DNA of 64,000 nucleotides from contig NZ_JBPDIH010000003.1 of NCBI RefSeq assembly GCF_052030545.1, positions 310,001 through 374,000 on the forward strand. Direction: 5' to 3'. Within the stretch, counting starts at the first letter, position 1. The number at the start of each line of letters is the position of its first letter. The notes under the pieces were generated by a model. That model was given only the letters and a program-made list of their open reading frames with translations, searched no databases and was not told the origin of the DNA. Origin of the DNA: CANMXU01 sp052030545. Its GTDB lineage: Bacteria; Pseudomonadota; Gammaproteobacteria; Enterobacterales; Alteromonadaceae. Positions 45,380 to 55,032 of the stretch are shown piece after piece. Both the position numbers and the translations under genes were made by a program.

Positions 45380-47173
45380 TTATTCCACCGTAATTGTCAC
45401 ACTGCTTTGGTGTCCATTTTTATAAAACGTCTCTTTTCTATTCGCTGCTAATGGGTATGCATCATCCCATGAATAGATAGTTATTGAGGCTTTGCCTTTT
45501 ACTTTTGCTGTTACTTCACCAAATTTATTCACAGACAGCACTTTCGGATCACTCGATTGCCAAATAACACCTGTGCGCTTGGCTTCTTTTGGCGTTATTT
45601 GATAATTTAATTGCTGAGTTTCGCCCACTGACATGGTGATATCCGGAGATTCAATCGTAAGGCTTTTAACGGGGATGAGTTTATTGTTTTCAATCACCTG
45701 CCCTAAAAGATGATAGCCGGCCAATTGCTCTGGCGTTAAATGTTCGATAGCTAAGCCACTATAACGTTTAACACCAAATTTAGCGGTAATAACGGTGTCA
45801 CCGACACGCTCAAGCGGATCGGTGCGTAAGTCGAAAAATCGCCCTTGCGGAAATTCTTTACTTGGTGCGTAGCGCTTAAATTCTTTATTGAAGGCGTAAA
45901 TAATGCCTAAATCGTCGACATCTTTATAGGTATTGTTACCAATAAACCAGGTATAAATATGTTGTCTATGCTGCCCTTTTTTGCCTTTGGCCTGTTGCCA
46001 AAAACTAATGCCGTCGACTTGCTCGGCTCTTGGCATAGCGACATTAGCCGCATCGGCAATGGTAGGGTAAATATCAGTTAAATTAACTAAACCTTGATAT
46101 GCTCTGTAACTGCCATCGTGACTAGCAGGGATCACGTTTGGGTAATTAAGTATCAGTGGTACATGCAGCCCACTGTCAGTATTCCCCCCTTTGCGACCAG
46201 GATAAATAGTACCGTCAGGTAGAATATGTCCAAAAACTTCTTTAGTGCCATTATCTCCCATCACGACAATCAGTGTATTTTCTCGCACACCTGTTTGCTC
46301 TAGTTTTTCAACGACTTTTCCGATAAGTTTATCGGCATATTCAATCATATCTGGAAAATAGAGCCTGTCGTCGCCACCTTGATTGTTGTATACCGCCTCT
46401 TCAGGAAAGTTATCGAATATAGCATCAGGCTTAGTATCAGGTGTGGGTTTATGATCATCATGCACTAGCATCATTGGGTAATATAAAAAAAAAGCTTTAT
46501 CTTTATTTTTTTCAATAAAATTAAGGGCATGACGATTAACAATATCAGGTCCATACCAGCGTCTACCTGTATGTGGATCTAAGTCAGTTCGACCGTTGTA
46601 ATTAACTTCTTTACCATTAACAACCAAATTAGGATTGATGAAACGCTGGCCCTCAGTAACAACATCAAACGCTACATATTCATCCCAACCAAACTCACTG
46701 ATGTATGTTTTAGCTGGAATTTCCTTAGCGCCTCGGGTTTGTTTCCATTTACCAAAGAGCCCAGTGGCATAGCCTGCTTTTTTAAATGCATCACCAAAAG
46801 TGATATCTGAATGATGTTGAGATTTGGGTTTTAAATAGTTACGGTCATTTCGTTTACCGCTCATTAAAGCAATACGTGTATTTTCACAAATAGGGTAAGC
46901 GAATGCGTTATCAACACGTAAACCAGACTCTGCTAAGCTGTCAATATTGTCAGTACTGAAAATCCTATCAGTAAACTCACCATCAAAACTATGTAGCTTA
47001 TTTGCACCATACGCCGTAACACCATAATGGCTTAAATCATCAATGAGAATTAACACAACATTGGTCGGTTTATCTATTTTTGGCGACTCTTTAGCAACTT
47101 GATGGCTATTACATGCCGACATTAAGACTGTAGTTGCCGCTATCGTCACGCCCCTTGCAAACCATTTATTCAT
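45380..47173 (-). CDS. Sulfatase lipoprotein with CENTR active-site motif and Big_2-like C-terminal domain
   Basis: A 597-residue S1-type sulfatase. A lipobox MSAC (Cys21) predicts membrane anchoring. DD at residues 45-46 is the metal site. The signature reads CENTR from Cys96 instead of the canonical C-x-P-x-R, with Asn replacing proline, while the following GKRNDRNYL is normal. Later motifs GYATGLFGKWKQ and TLIVVMGDNG are intact. The last ~95 residues (VGETQQLNYQITP, WQSSDPKVLSVNKFGEVTAK) form a Big_2-type immunoglobulin-like module, unusual for a sulfatase. It is the first gene of a two-sulfatase operon; GAGG precedes the ATG. Activity depends on a maturase accepting the altered motif. Confidence 0.88.
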   Translation of the reverse strand: MNKWFARGVTIAATTVLMSACNSHQVAKESPKIDKPTNVVLILIDDLSHYGVTAYGANKLHSFDGEFTDRIFSTDNIDSLAESGLRVDNAFAYPICENTRIALMSGKRNDRNYLKPKSQHHSDITFGDAFKKAGYATGLFGKWKQTRGAKEIPAKTYISEFGWDEYVAFDVVTEGQRFINPNLVVNGKEVNYNGRTDLDPHTGRRWYGPDIVNRHALNFIEKNKDKAFFLYYPMMLVHDDHKPTPDTKPDAIFDNFPEEAVYNNQGGDDRLYFPDMIEYADKLIGKVVEKLEQTGVRENTLIVVMGDNGTKEVFGHILPDGTIYPGRKGGNTDSGLHVPLILNYPNVIPASHDGSYRAYQGLVNLTDIYPTIADAANVAMPRAEQVDGISFWQQAKGKKGQHRQHIYTWFIGNNTYKDVDDLGIIYAFNKEFKRYAPSKEFPQGRFFDLRTDPLERVGDTVITAKFGVKRYSGLAIEHLTPEQLAGYHLLGQVIENNKLIPVKSLTIESPDITMSVGETQQLNYQITPKEAKRTGVIWQSSDPKVLSVNKFGEVTAKVKGKASITIYSWDDAYPLAANRKETFYKNGHQSSVTITVE

Positions 47174-47517
47174 TTATTGTTAACCTCAATTATTTGTTTA
47201 TTATTAGTAAGTTCACAAGAACGTATTGGTTGATATCCCGTGCTGATCCAAGAGTTAATATCTGCTAATTGAAATTATATTAACTCAGCTGTATGTTTTG
47301 CACAGACAGCACCAATATTTTGATCATTTCCCTTTTTTCAGTGAGAAAAATAACCAACAGTCGTTTCGTCAAAAGCATTATTGTAAACAATTAACTGTAC
47401 ACTATATCAGCGAGCGTATATTATTTATATAAGAAGATAGTCAATCAGATGTAAAGCAAAGATTGTTCAGTTCAACGGTTAGTGACTTATTATGCAGTTA
47501 TACTTTGGAGTAATTTT
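47174..47517. promoter_or_regulatory. Divergent promoter region between sulfatase genes
   Basis: About 345 bases separate two divergent sulfatase genes. A 12-bp palindrome-like site ATTGTAAACAAT lies at 47380-47391, roughly midway, and is a candidate operator for both directions. Confidence 0.5.
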
Positions 47518-49443
47518 ATGAAGATCTTGCACATGCTGGTATATGCCATATTGGTATTTTTTCTCGCTGCTTGCTCAAATGTGTTGCCAAACGCAACCAA
47601 AGCAAATGCGACTCAAAAACAATTAGCCTCGAATACCTCATTAGTGGGTTCATCAAAAACCGCCAAAAAGCCCAATATCTTGTGGATTATTACCGATGAC
47701 CAGCGCCCTGATTCAATTTCAGCATACAATCAAGCTGTGTATGGTACTAAGAACAGTCCATTGGGTTATGTTGAATCTCCAGTAGCGGATCAACTGGCCA
47801 CAGAAGGTGTTTTATTTACCAAAGCCTTTAATAATTCGCCCGTGTGTGGGCCATCTCGTGGCTCAATGCATTCAGGTCGATACCCATTTAGAAATGGCCA
47901 CTATGCGTTTGAACTTACCCATCAAGCTGCTGACTTTGTCAAACCGACAGTATCACAGTCTATGCGCACCAATGGCTATGCAACAGCCGTATTTGGCAAA
48001 TCTGATAGTTACATATATAAATGGGGACCAGGACAAGGTTTTCATGACGCCAAGCTATTTGATTACAAAGTACACTTTAAACATGATATTCAAAAAAATA
48101 ATTTAGGCGACATCTTTACCAAAGCCGGCTACGACGAAAATAACGTTATCGCGGGTTATACAGAAAACGTTTTATATTCAAACGGTGATAAACGCACTTA
48201 TTTTTTAAAACGTAAAGAAGGTTCGTTAACTGAGCAAGACCTATTTCAAAAAGAAAAAACAAATCAAGAATTTGACATTATTCGTTCCTATACACGCGGT
48301 GGCAATAAAGACCTTATCTTGTCAGGCGTAAACCCTAAGCCAGCTGGTGAAACGGTTGACGCGTATATCGTCAAAGAAATGAAAAATTATTTAACAAACG
48401 CCAATAAACCGTTTAAAACAAGTTGGGGAAAAACGGAACAAGGTGCAGACACCTCAAAGCCTCAGTTTATTAATTTAGGTTTTCATTTGCCGCATACCCC
48501 TGTATTACCACCTAAGTCATTCCGTGATCGCTTCAAAGATAAAGTTTATGACATTCCTGATTTTGAAAAAAAAGCAGAACTTGGTCAATTACCGCCACAA
48601 CTAGTAAAACTCTATAACACCATGAAAGTAGATGCTTTCACTGATGAAGAAAAACAAAAAGCCATTCAAGACTATTATGCATTTTGTGCATATGGTGACT
48701 ACCTCATGGGCGACGCTATTGAGACGTTTAAAAAATACAGTATTGAAAACAACCAAGAATACTTAATTATATTTACAGTTGGCGACCATGGATGGCATTT
48801 GGGTGAACAAGGCATTGAAGCAAAATTTGGCCCTTGGGTGCAATCAGTTAACAATGCCGCTATCGTTGTCTCATCAAACAAAGCATTAATACCTGAAAAT
48901 AAAGTGAGTCATGAACTTGTTGAGTTTGTTGATTTTGCACCAACAATTTTAACAGCGGGTGGTGTTAATGTTTCAGCGCGTGAGTTTGATTATTTAGATG
49001 GCGTTAATCTTGTTGATGTTATTAACGGCACAGTGCAAAGAGACTATATTTTAGGTGAAATTAATCTTGTTTACGGTCCTCGTGCGTACCTACATACTGA
49101 GCGTTTTCGATTTTCAATGCGAACTCGACCACATAGTAATAACAATTTAAGGCCCGACCAATTAGGGGCAAATATTAAGTGGGGCTTAAAAGCGCCACTT
49201 AACAAGGTAGAGCCGGTTTTATACGACCTTAAATATGACCCGCTAGAAAGAAATAATGTCGCCAATAATAAAGAGTATCGAGCACTAACTCATTGGTTTA
49301 GAAATAAACTGGGCAATATCGTATTAGGTGACCGCCGTGTTGAAGCCGATTGGTCACAAGAAAATAGCTACCACTTAAGTACATTTGCATTAGGGGCTGA
49401 TGACAAAAAAGCTGATATCCCAACAGCAATAATTCCCCATTAA
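47518..49443 (+). CDS. S1-type sulfatase lipoprotein (Cys type)
   Basis: A 641-residue sulfatase starting at the ATG at 47518 (GGAG eight bases upstream; the frame runs back to 47482). Lipobox LAAC gives Cys19. Metal-binding TDDQR lies at residues ~59-63, and the active-site motif CGPSR starts at Cys110. GDHGWHLGEQGIEAKFGPW and DFAPTILTAGGVN are C-terminal sulfatase motifs. It is clearly paralogous to the sulfatase at 57848-59770, sharing GYVESP, RSYTR, FHLPHTPVLPPKS and HGWHLGEQGIEAKF. It is followed 100 bases later by the DUF5060-type hydrolase gene on the same strand. Confidence 0.92.
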   Translation: MKILHMLVYAILVFFLAACSNVLPNATKANATQKQLASNTSLVGSSKTAKKPNILWIITDDQRPDSISAYNQAVYGTKNSPLGYVESPVADQLATEGVLFTKAFNNSPVCGPSRGSMHSGRYPFRNGHYAFELTHQAADFVKPTVSQSMRTNGYATAVFGKSDSYIYKWGPGQGFHDAKLFDYKVHFKHDIQKNNLGDIFTKAGYDENNVIAGYTENVLYSNGDKRTYFLKRKEGSLTEQDLFQKEKTNQEFDIIRSYTRGGNKDLILSGVNPKPAGETVDAYIVKEMKNYLTNANKPFKTSWGKTEQGADTSKPQFINLGFHLPHTPVLPPKSFRDRFKDKVYDIPDFEKKAELGQLPPQLVKLYNTMKVDAFTDEEKQKAIQDYYAFCAYGDYLMGDAIETFKKYSIENNQEYLIIFTVGDHGWHLGEQGIEAKFGPWVQSVNNAAIVVSSNKALIPENKVSHELVEFVDFAPTILTAGGVNVSAREFDYLDGVNLVDVINGTVQRDYILGEINLVYGPRAYLHTERFRFSMRTRPHSNNNLRPDQLGANIKWGLKAPLNKVEPVLYDLKYDPLERNNVANNKEYRALTHWFRNKLGNIVLGDRRVEADWSQENSYHLSTFALGADDKKADIPTAIIPH

Positions 49444-49543
49444 CAACTAGGCATTAATCCCTGCCCCAAACTTACGACAGGCGTGAAATACCAGCGTAAG
49501 TTTTCGGGTGAAGTTAATACAAAGAATAGGCTAAGAGTCCCAA

Positions 49544-51160
49544 ATGTTGATACGCATATTTGTTTTAATAATTTTATCTTTGAATACTCCAGTTTTTGCC
49601 GGTATTAGCCAGCATAACTATAGTGAAAAGGTCGTAGTTATTTCACAATGGCAGGTAACTGATATTGTGTTTAAAAGTGACGCATTCATTAAGGAGCCTT
49701 TTGAGCTGAATATATATGCTGACTTTAGCAACAACCAACGTATACCTTTATTTTATAATGGCGATAATAAATGGGTTTTGCGTTACTCCAATGCTAAAGA
49801 AGGCAATTACACTTATAAAATTGGCGGCCAACTTTCTGAGTTTAATGGTAAAAAAGGAGTTGTGACGGTAACGAAAAACACGAACGTTAATCGTCATGGC
49901 GCGCTTACGTTAAATAAAAGTAATCCTCAGCATTTTTATTATGAAGATGGACAACCCTATTTCAGTTTAGCATTTGAAGCCGATTGGTTATTTGCATTAG
50001 ATTACAAGCAAACAGACTTAACAAAAACCAATCACCTGCTTAATGTGATTAAACATAATGGGTTTAATCAGGTGGTAACGACGCTTTATTCTTACGACGT
50101 TTCTTGGCAAAAAGACCCTAAGCTTGCTCAGCATCCTGAATTTGAATATGGCGGGCGTGAAGATATTTTTCCTTTTCTCGGCAGCAACCAAAACCCTGAT
50201 TACAGTCAGCTTAATATCGAGTTCTTTCAACATTACGATAAAATTATGTCAGCAATGCATGATAAAGAAATCGTCAACCACTTGATGATTTATGTATGGA
50301 ATAAGCTAGTAAACTGGCCAGAGTTAGGCTCAGCTGAAGATGATCGTTATTTTGATTATGTTATTAAGCGCTACCAAGCCTTCCCGAATATTATTTGGGA
50401 CATTTCTAAAGAAGCATTGTTTTATAAAAATACCACCAAAAATTATATTGCAGACCGTGTAGATCGCGCACGAGAACTCGATGCGTTTAATCGTTTAGTT
50501 ACCGTTCATGATTATAGCTTTTGTGCGCAGCACCCAGATAAGGTTGACTTTATTTCAACCCAAGATTGGAAACACACACTCTATTCAAAAATGCTTGAAG
50601 TACGTAGAAAGTTTTCTAATAAACCCATTGTGAATATTGAACACGGTGGTTACGAATTTTCACCCATTCGAGTTTTCCCTGGCGCGTATGAAAATGCAGA
50701 AGTTGCATTAAGACGAAATTATTTAAGTTTATTTGCTGGTGTCTATAACACCTATTATTGGCAAGGCACTTCATGGAACGTGGTTATTCATAATCCATTT
50801 GAACAAGGAAAAGACTTTGCTCAGCCTAAGTTTCACTACTTTGCGATAATGAAAAAGCTAATGGATAATTATACATTTGCTGACTTTGAGCCTAAGCCTC
50901 ATCAAAACTCATCAGGTTATAACTTAACCAATGCAAAAACAGGCACGGTTTTGTTATATGTGCCTAAAGAAAACTACTCGATTGCCTTAGGTTTTTTAAA
51001 CAAAGACGGAAAGAAGTATCGATATCAATGGTTAAATACACTAACAGGAGAAATAAAAGAAAAAGGTATTATCAAAGACCAATTTTCATTCTACCAATCT
51101 CCTTGGCGCGGTGTAGCAGATACCATAGTGATAGCTACGTTATTGAAAAAGCCGGAATAA
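49544..51160 (+). CDS. Secreted DUF5060/DUF4038-type putative glycoside hydrolase
   Basis: A 538-residue protein with a signal peptide ending VFA. Residues ~25-110 form a DUF5060-like beta-sandwich (WQVTDIVFKSDAF, YNGDNKWVLRYSNAKEGNYTYKIGG). A (beta/alpha)8 barrel of DUF4038 type follows (YFSLAFEADWLFALDY, FPNIIWDISKEALF, RLVTVHDYSFCAQHPDKVDFISTQ, IVNIEHGGYEFSP), with a C-terminal beta domain (GTVLLYVPKENYSIALGF). The strand-end glutamates in ISKEA and NIEHGG are likely acid/base and nucleophile. Relatives appear in agar and carrageenan loci, some classified as glycosidases; the specificity is not known here. It is probably co-transcribed with the sulfatase before it. Confidence 0.75.
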   Translation: MLIRIFVLIILSLNTPVFAGISQHNYSEKVVVISQWQVTDIVFKSDAFIKEPFELNIYADFSNNQRIPLFYNGDNKWVLRYSNAKEGNYTYKIGGQLSEFNGKKGVVTVTKNTNVNRHGALTLNKSNPQHFYYEDGQPYFSLAFEADWLFALDYKQTDLTKTNHLLNVIKHNGFNQVVTTLYSYDVSWQKDPKLAQHPEFEYGGREDIFPFLGSNQNPDYSQLNIEFFQHYDKIMSAMHDKEIVNHLMIYVWNKLVNWPELGSAEDDRYFDYVIKRYQAFPNIIWDISKEALFYKNTTKNYIADRVDRARELDAFNRLVTVHDYSFCAQHPDKVDFISTQDWKHTLYSKMLEVRRKFSNKPIVNIEHGGYEFSPIRVFPGAYENAEVALRRNYLSLFAGVYNTYYWQGTSWNVVIHNPFEQGKDFAQPKFHYFAIMKKLMDNYTFADFEPKPHQNSSGYNLTNAKTGTVLLYVPKENYSIALGFLNKDGKKYRYQWLNTLTGEIKEKGIIKDQFSFYQSPWRGVADTIVIATLLKKPE

Positions 51161-51370
51161 AACACTCATCTTACTCCCCCATACTCATTCAATGCTCTAA
51201 TTGTACTTATAGATCTTTGCTCATGACTTACTTATCGGTCTATCGACCTTTTCCCTTTAAAGAATAATTTAGTTACTCTGCAAGGAAAAAGCGCTATACT
51301 ATTCAAATATGACAAGTAAAATTCATATATAATAACTCGTATCATGTACTGAAAGTGAAGGGAGAAAATA

Positions 51371-51976
51371 ATGAATACACGATTAATTTATTCAATTGAA
51401 GAACAGGTAACTGATGTTTTAAGAAGCGCACTGATCGCCGGTGAATATGAACCGGGATCTAAAATGAACGAATCAACATTAGCCAGTAATTTGGGTTTGT
51501 CGCGCACCATTATTAGACGTGTGCTAATGAGTCTATATAAGGAAGGGTTATTAAATAATGCTGAAGGTCATGGTTATTATGTGCTTGAGCCATTGAATCA
51601 AAAGACGAAGAAGATGCTATTACATATTCGTTCGTCTATTGAAAAGTATGCTATTAGAGCATTTAAAAAGCGCGCATCAGTTCGAGATTATGATGAGTTA
51701 GAGACAATATTGTCACGTATGAACAATCATTGTAAGCAAAATAAATACCTTGAATTTATTAAAGCAGATATTGATTTCCATGGTTATTTTGTTCGATTAG
51801 CCGGTGGCGATGATTTGCATAACCTATGGCAACCGGTTGTTTTTCGTATTCACATGCATAAAGGCATATCAAAAACCTTTCAATCCGATGTCGATGAACA
51901 CGCACTCATTTTAAATGCAATGAAAAACCAAGACACCAAAACTGCTATCGATGCAATTTTGGATAACATTGCTTAG
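51371..51976 (+). CDS. GntR family transcriptional regulator (FCD-like)
   Basis: A 201-residue GntR-type regulator. The N-terminal winged helix (residues ~8-72) contains ALIAGEYEPGSKMNESTLASNLGLSRTIIRRVLMSLYKEGLL, the standard pattern. The helical effector domain (~78-200) is FadR/FCD-like, with D-x(3)-H and H residues (DIDFHGYFVRLAGG, DEHALILNAMKNQD) that often bind a metal and a sugar acid. It is the only transcription factor gene inside the polysaccharide locus, so it is the best candidate for local control. FCD regulators commonly bind TTGTNNACAA-like palindromes, which occur upstream of several genes here. AGGG precedes the ATG. Confidence 0.88.
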   Translation: MNTRLIYSIEEQVTDVLRSALIAGEYEPGSKMNESTLASNLGLSRTIIRRVLMSLYKEGLLNNAEGHGYYVLEPLNQKTKKMLLHIRSSIEKYAIRAFKKRASVRDYDELETILSRMNNHCKQNKYLEFIKADIDFHGYFVRLAGGDDLHNLWQPVVFRIHMHKGISKTFQSDVDEHALILNAMKNQDTKTAIDAILDNIA

Positions 51977-52032
51977 TTTTGACAACGTTGCTTAGTATCG
52001 ACAAAGGCGTTAGTTTGGATAACGCAGCTTAG
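51957..52032 (+). repeat. Four imperfect ~19-bp tandem units at the end of the GntR gene
   Basis: Units of 18-20 bases, each ending in TTAG, lie at 51957-51976, 51977-51995, 51996-52013 and 52014-52032. The first encodes the last six residues and stop; the others repeat LDN/FDN-like coding with a stop, so this looks like a small duplicated gene end. Confidence 0.7.
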
Positions 52033-52190
52033 CAGGTTGCGATAACCGTATTTACACCTAATATCCAAGCTCAGTTTGTTCCAATGGATCAAGCCCCATC
52101 TTACACAATACCTTATCGTTGGCTCAGTCATGCCACGTAATATAGATTACCCTAAAAATACCAATCTGCAGTAACGTTTCATTAAACCTT

Positions 52191-52253
52191 TGAGGCCGCA
52201 CTAAACAGTGCTTCTTCAGCTAAGTTAAACTGAGCTCAACTGCATAGTGGCCT
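52191..52253. terminator. Long inverted repeat between convergent GntR and GH2 genes
   Basis: GAGGCCGCACTA (52191-52202) pairs with TAGTGGCCTC (52244-52253) with one bulge, across a 41-base loop. It probably helps end transcription from both sides; no T-tract follows. Confidence 0.5.
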
Positions 52254-52266
52254 CACCAATAGTCCG

Positions 52267-54798
52267 TTACTTCATTGCTAACACCAGCGTTTGTGGTGCA
52301 AACCCTTTTGCTTTCGCCGTAATTTTAACTTGACCTTTTTCTTTGGTAGATTGAATAATTGCCAGTGCACGGCCTTTATCAGTTGTTAATGCATTTGACT
52401 GAAAGTCTTGTACATTTGCTGATGCGCCATTATCGACACCTAGCAGTTTTACAGGGCCTTCAAGCTCAAAGGTTACCTGCATATTTTCCGTTTTAATCGC
52501 ACGTCCAGCTTGGTCGTGAAGTTGCACAATTAGATGCGCCACATCGTAAGCATCAGCAGTTAACTCGGTTTTATCCGTAGTTAAAGTAAAACCGGTCGGT
52601 TTAGTGGTCGTGGCTAACACCACTTCCTGTTCTTGCCCTTTAAAACCCGCTTTTGCCGTTAACGTGCCAGCTTCAAATGGCACAACCCAGCGCATAATGC
52701 GGTTACCACTTTCAGACATGCTGCGATAACCTAAAGAACGACCATTTAGCAGAAGCTCGGCAGTCGAATGGTTCGTGGTTAACTCAACAAGTACCTTTTC
52801 CCCTTCTTGATAATTCCAGTGCATATTTGAATTACGCCACCTATAACTCCCTTGCTTTTTAGGCTTGGCTAACCCAGAAAATTTGTCTTGCTTAAATCCA
52901 GAGCTATTTAAAGGCAATGTACCAATTGACAGATGTGGCTCGTTTACCCAAATACTTTTGTAATAGTTCCAGCCTTGTACTTTAAAGCCCGCGAGGTTAA
53001 GCATGTCACCCCAACCACTTTTTTCCGGCCATTTGTTATGGTACTCGCCCATATAATCAATACCGGTCCACATGAAAACACTAAAAACGCCGGGATGCTC
53101 TAATACTTGTTTCCAATCATCCCAAGTACCTGGGTTTTCATTAATGGTAATAATTTTGTCAGGAAAATGCGTTTGCGCCCAAGGGATGGTCACATTTCTA
53201 TAACTAAACCCTAGAATATCAACAGCATCAGCATAACCGGTGACTAAGCTCGTTTGTGGAATAATTAAATTGGTTGTCACTGGACGCGTTGTATCTAGCT
53301 CTCTTGTCCAATCAGCTAATTTTTTTGCTGTTTCGTGTAGTTTATATTCCCCTTTTTGGGATGCGTCGTAACGTGTTTTTAATTCCTCAGGTGTGAATTT
53401 TGGTGCACCGCCCCAAAAGTTATTATTGTCTTCTTCTGGTTTTTCTGGGTCCCAATAACCAGTTACGTATCGATAGTTTAAATACGTCCATTCAATTTCG
53501 TTACCAATACTCCACTGAACAACACTTGGATGATTTCTATCACGTAACATGGTACGTGTTAGATCACTCTTGGCCCATTTTTGAAAGTGTTCGGTGTAAC
53601 CACGTGAAATATAATCGTTGTGGCGATCATTTTTATTTAAGCGCTTATCTTTGGGGTAGTCGAATTCATCAAAAAATTCATTTTGAACCAATATGCCAAT
53701 CTCATCGCATAAATCTAAAAACTCTTGAGAATAGGGGTTATGAGCAACCCTTACTGCGTTTACGCCAGCCTCTTTCAACAATAGCAATCTACGTTTCCAT
53801 ACCCCTTTTGGTACGGCCGCGCCAACAAGTCCACCGTCATGGTGAAGGCTAACGCCTTTCATAAAGGTAGGTTTGCCATTAAGGAAAAAACCTTTATTCG
53901 CTTCAAATTTAATATCGCGAATGCCAAAGCGTGTTTCGTACTGATCAATCACATTGCCAGCTTGTGTAATGGTAGTGATCGCGGTATACAAATTAGGATT
54001 TTCCGTATCCCAAAGTTTAGGCGCTTTAACTTTCAATGTTTGGGTATAGGTTTTATTTTTGCCATTTGATAAGCGCGCTTTATCAATGTCTTGTGCGACA
54101 ACAAGCCCCTCGTTGTCGACGATACGTGTTTCTAATTTAAATGACGCACGTTTATTACCGGTATTATTAACGGTAACGTCGATTTGAACCTTGGCATTGT
54201 CAGATGAAACTTCAGGGGTGGTGATAAATGTTCCCCAAATAGGAATATGTAGTTTATCGACCGAAACTAATTTAACATTTCGATAAATGCCACTACCTGT
54301 ATACCAGCGACTATCAACATAACGAGAATGGTCAACATGCACCGTTAGTACGTTATCGCTACCATCAGTTTTTAATTTGTCAGTTAAGTCCCAATAAACC
54401 GGTGAATAACCATAGGGATTTTCACCTAATTGGTGTCCATTTAGCCAATAGGTTGCATTGTTATAAACGCCATCGAATAGCAAAAAAGCACTTTGCTTAC
54501 TTGGATCAATATTGGTTTTAAAGTGCTTTTGGTAAATACCAACACCGCCTGGCAAGTAGCCTGTGGCTCCTTCTAAAGATTCATCAAAAGAGGCTTCCAC
54601 ACTCCAGTCATGTGGTAAACGCACTTCTCGCCATTGGGAATCATTCAGTGGTAACTTTGTTGGCAGCGTAGTACTGTCAACGAGTGTAAACTTCCAATCA
54701 AAGTTAAAATCGATTTCTCGATTAATATTTGCCGCTTGCGCAGCTGATGAAAACAAAAGGCTCCATAAAATGAACCTGAATGTTTTATTAATAGTCAC
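52267..54798 (-). CDS. GH2 family beta-galactosidase-like enzyme
   Basis: About 843 residues. The start is GTG at 54798 with GGGAG six bases before it; it yields a clean signal peptide (TINKTFRFILWSLLFSSAAQA), unlike the longer frame to 54852. The order is a GH2 sugar-binding jelly roll (WLNGHQLGENPYGYSPVYWDLT), an Ig-like domain, and a TIM barrel (HDGGLVGAA, VRVAHNPYSQEFLDLCDEIGILVQNEFFDE). The acid/base is about E434 in SIGNEIE; the nucleophile is probably E554 in ITINENPGT. C-terminal Ig-like domains follow (residues ~640-840). Such periplasmic enzymes remove terminal beta-galactose from agar or porphyran fragments. It is divergent from the GH16 gene at 55033. Confidence 0.9.
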   Translation of the reverse strand: MTINKTFRFILWSLLFSSAAQAANINREIDFNFDWKFTLVDSTTLPTKLPLNDSQWREVRLPHDWSVEASFDESLEGATGYLPGGVGIYQKHFKTNIDPSKQSAFLLFDGVYNNATYWLNGHQLGENPYGYSPVYWDLTDKLKTDGSDNVLTVHVDHSRYVDSRWYTGSGIYRNVKLVSVDKLHIPIWGTFITTPEVSSDNAKVQIDVTVNNTGNKRASFKLETRIVDNEGLVVAQDIDKARLSNGKNKTYTQTLKVKAPKLWDTENPNLYTAITTITQAGNVIDQYETRFGIRDIKFEANKGFFLNGKPTFMKGVSLHHDGGLVGAAVPKGVWKRRLLLLKEAGVNAVRVAHNPYSQEFLDLCDEIGILVQNEFFDEFDYPKDKRLNKNDRHNDYISRGYTEHFQKWAKSDLTRTMLRDRNHPSVVQWSIGNEIEWTYLNYRYVTGYWDPEKPEEDNNNFWGGAPKFTPEELKTRYDASQKGEYKLHETAKKLADWTRELDTTRPVTTNLIIPQTSLVTGYADAVDILGFSYRNVTIPWAQTHFPDKIITINENPGTWDDWKQVLEHPGVFSVFMWTGIDYMGEYHNKWPEKSGWGDMLNLAGFKVQGWNYYKSIWVNEPHLSIGTLPLNSSGFKQDKFSGLAKPKKQGSYRWRNSNMHWNYQEGEKVLVELTTNHSTAELLLNGRSLGYRSMSESGNRIMRWVVPFEAGTLTAKAGFKGQEQEVVLATTTKPTGFTLTTDKTELTADAYDVAHLIVQLHDQAGRAIKTENMQVTFELEGPVKLLGVDNGASANVQDFQSNALTTDKGRALAIIQSTKEKGQVKITAKAKGFAPQTLVLAMK

Positions 54799-55032
54799 AA
54801 TTAACTCCCACTTATTTTTTATTTTTTTCATCAGGCAATACGAGTTTTTCACTCACCGGCAACGACGCTAAACATTGCCGAATAGTCGAACCGTGACTTT
54901 TCAGTATTACTATAATGAAGCTTACAAAATCTCTTTATATGATTACATATACAATAGTGATTTTACAGGTAAATCATAATAGCCGATTTTTTAACTTTGA
55001 ACTGGTATAAAATATGTTCATCAAATAATATA

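Noticed and set aside
53400..53852. 150-residue plus-strand open frame opposite GH2
   Set aside because: Antisense to the conserved GH2 catalytic barrel; composition reflects the complementary strand.
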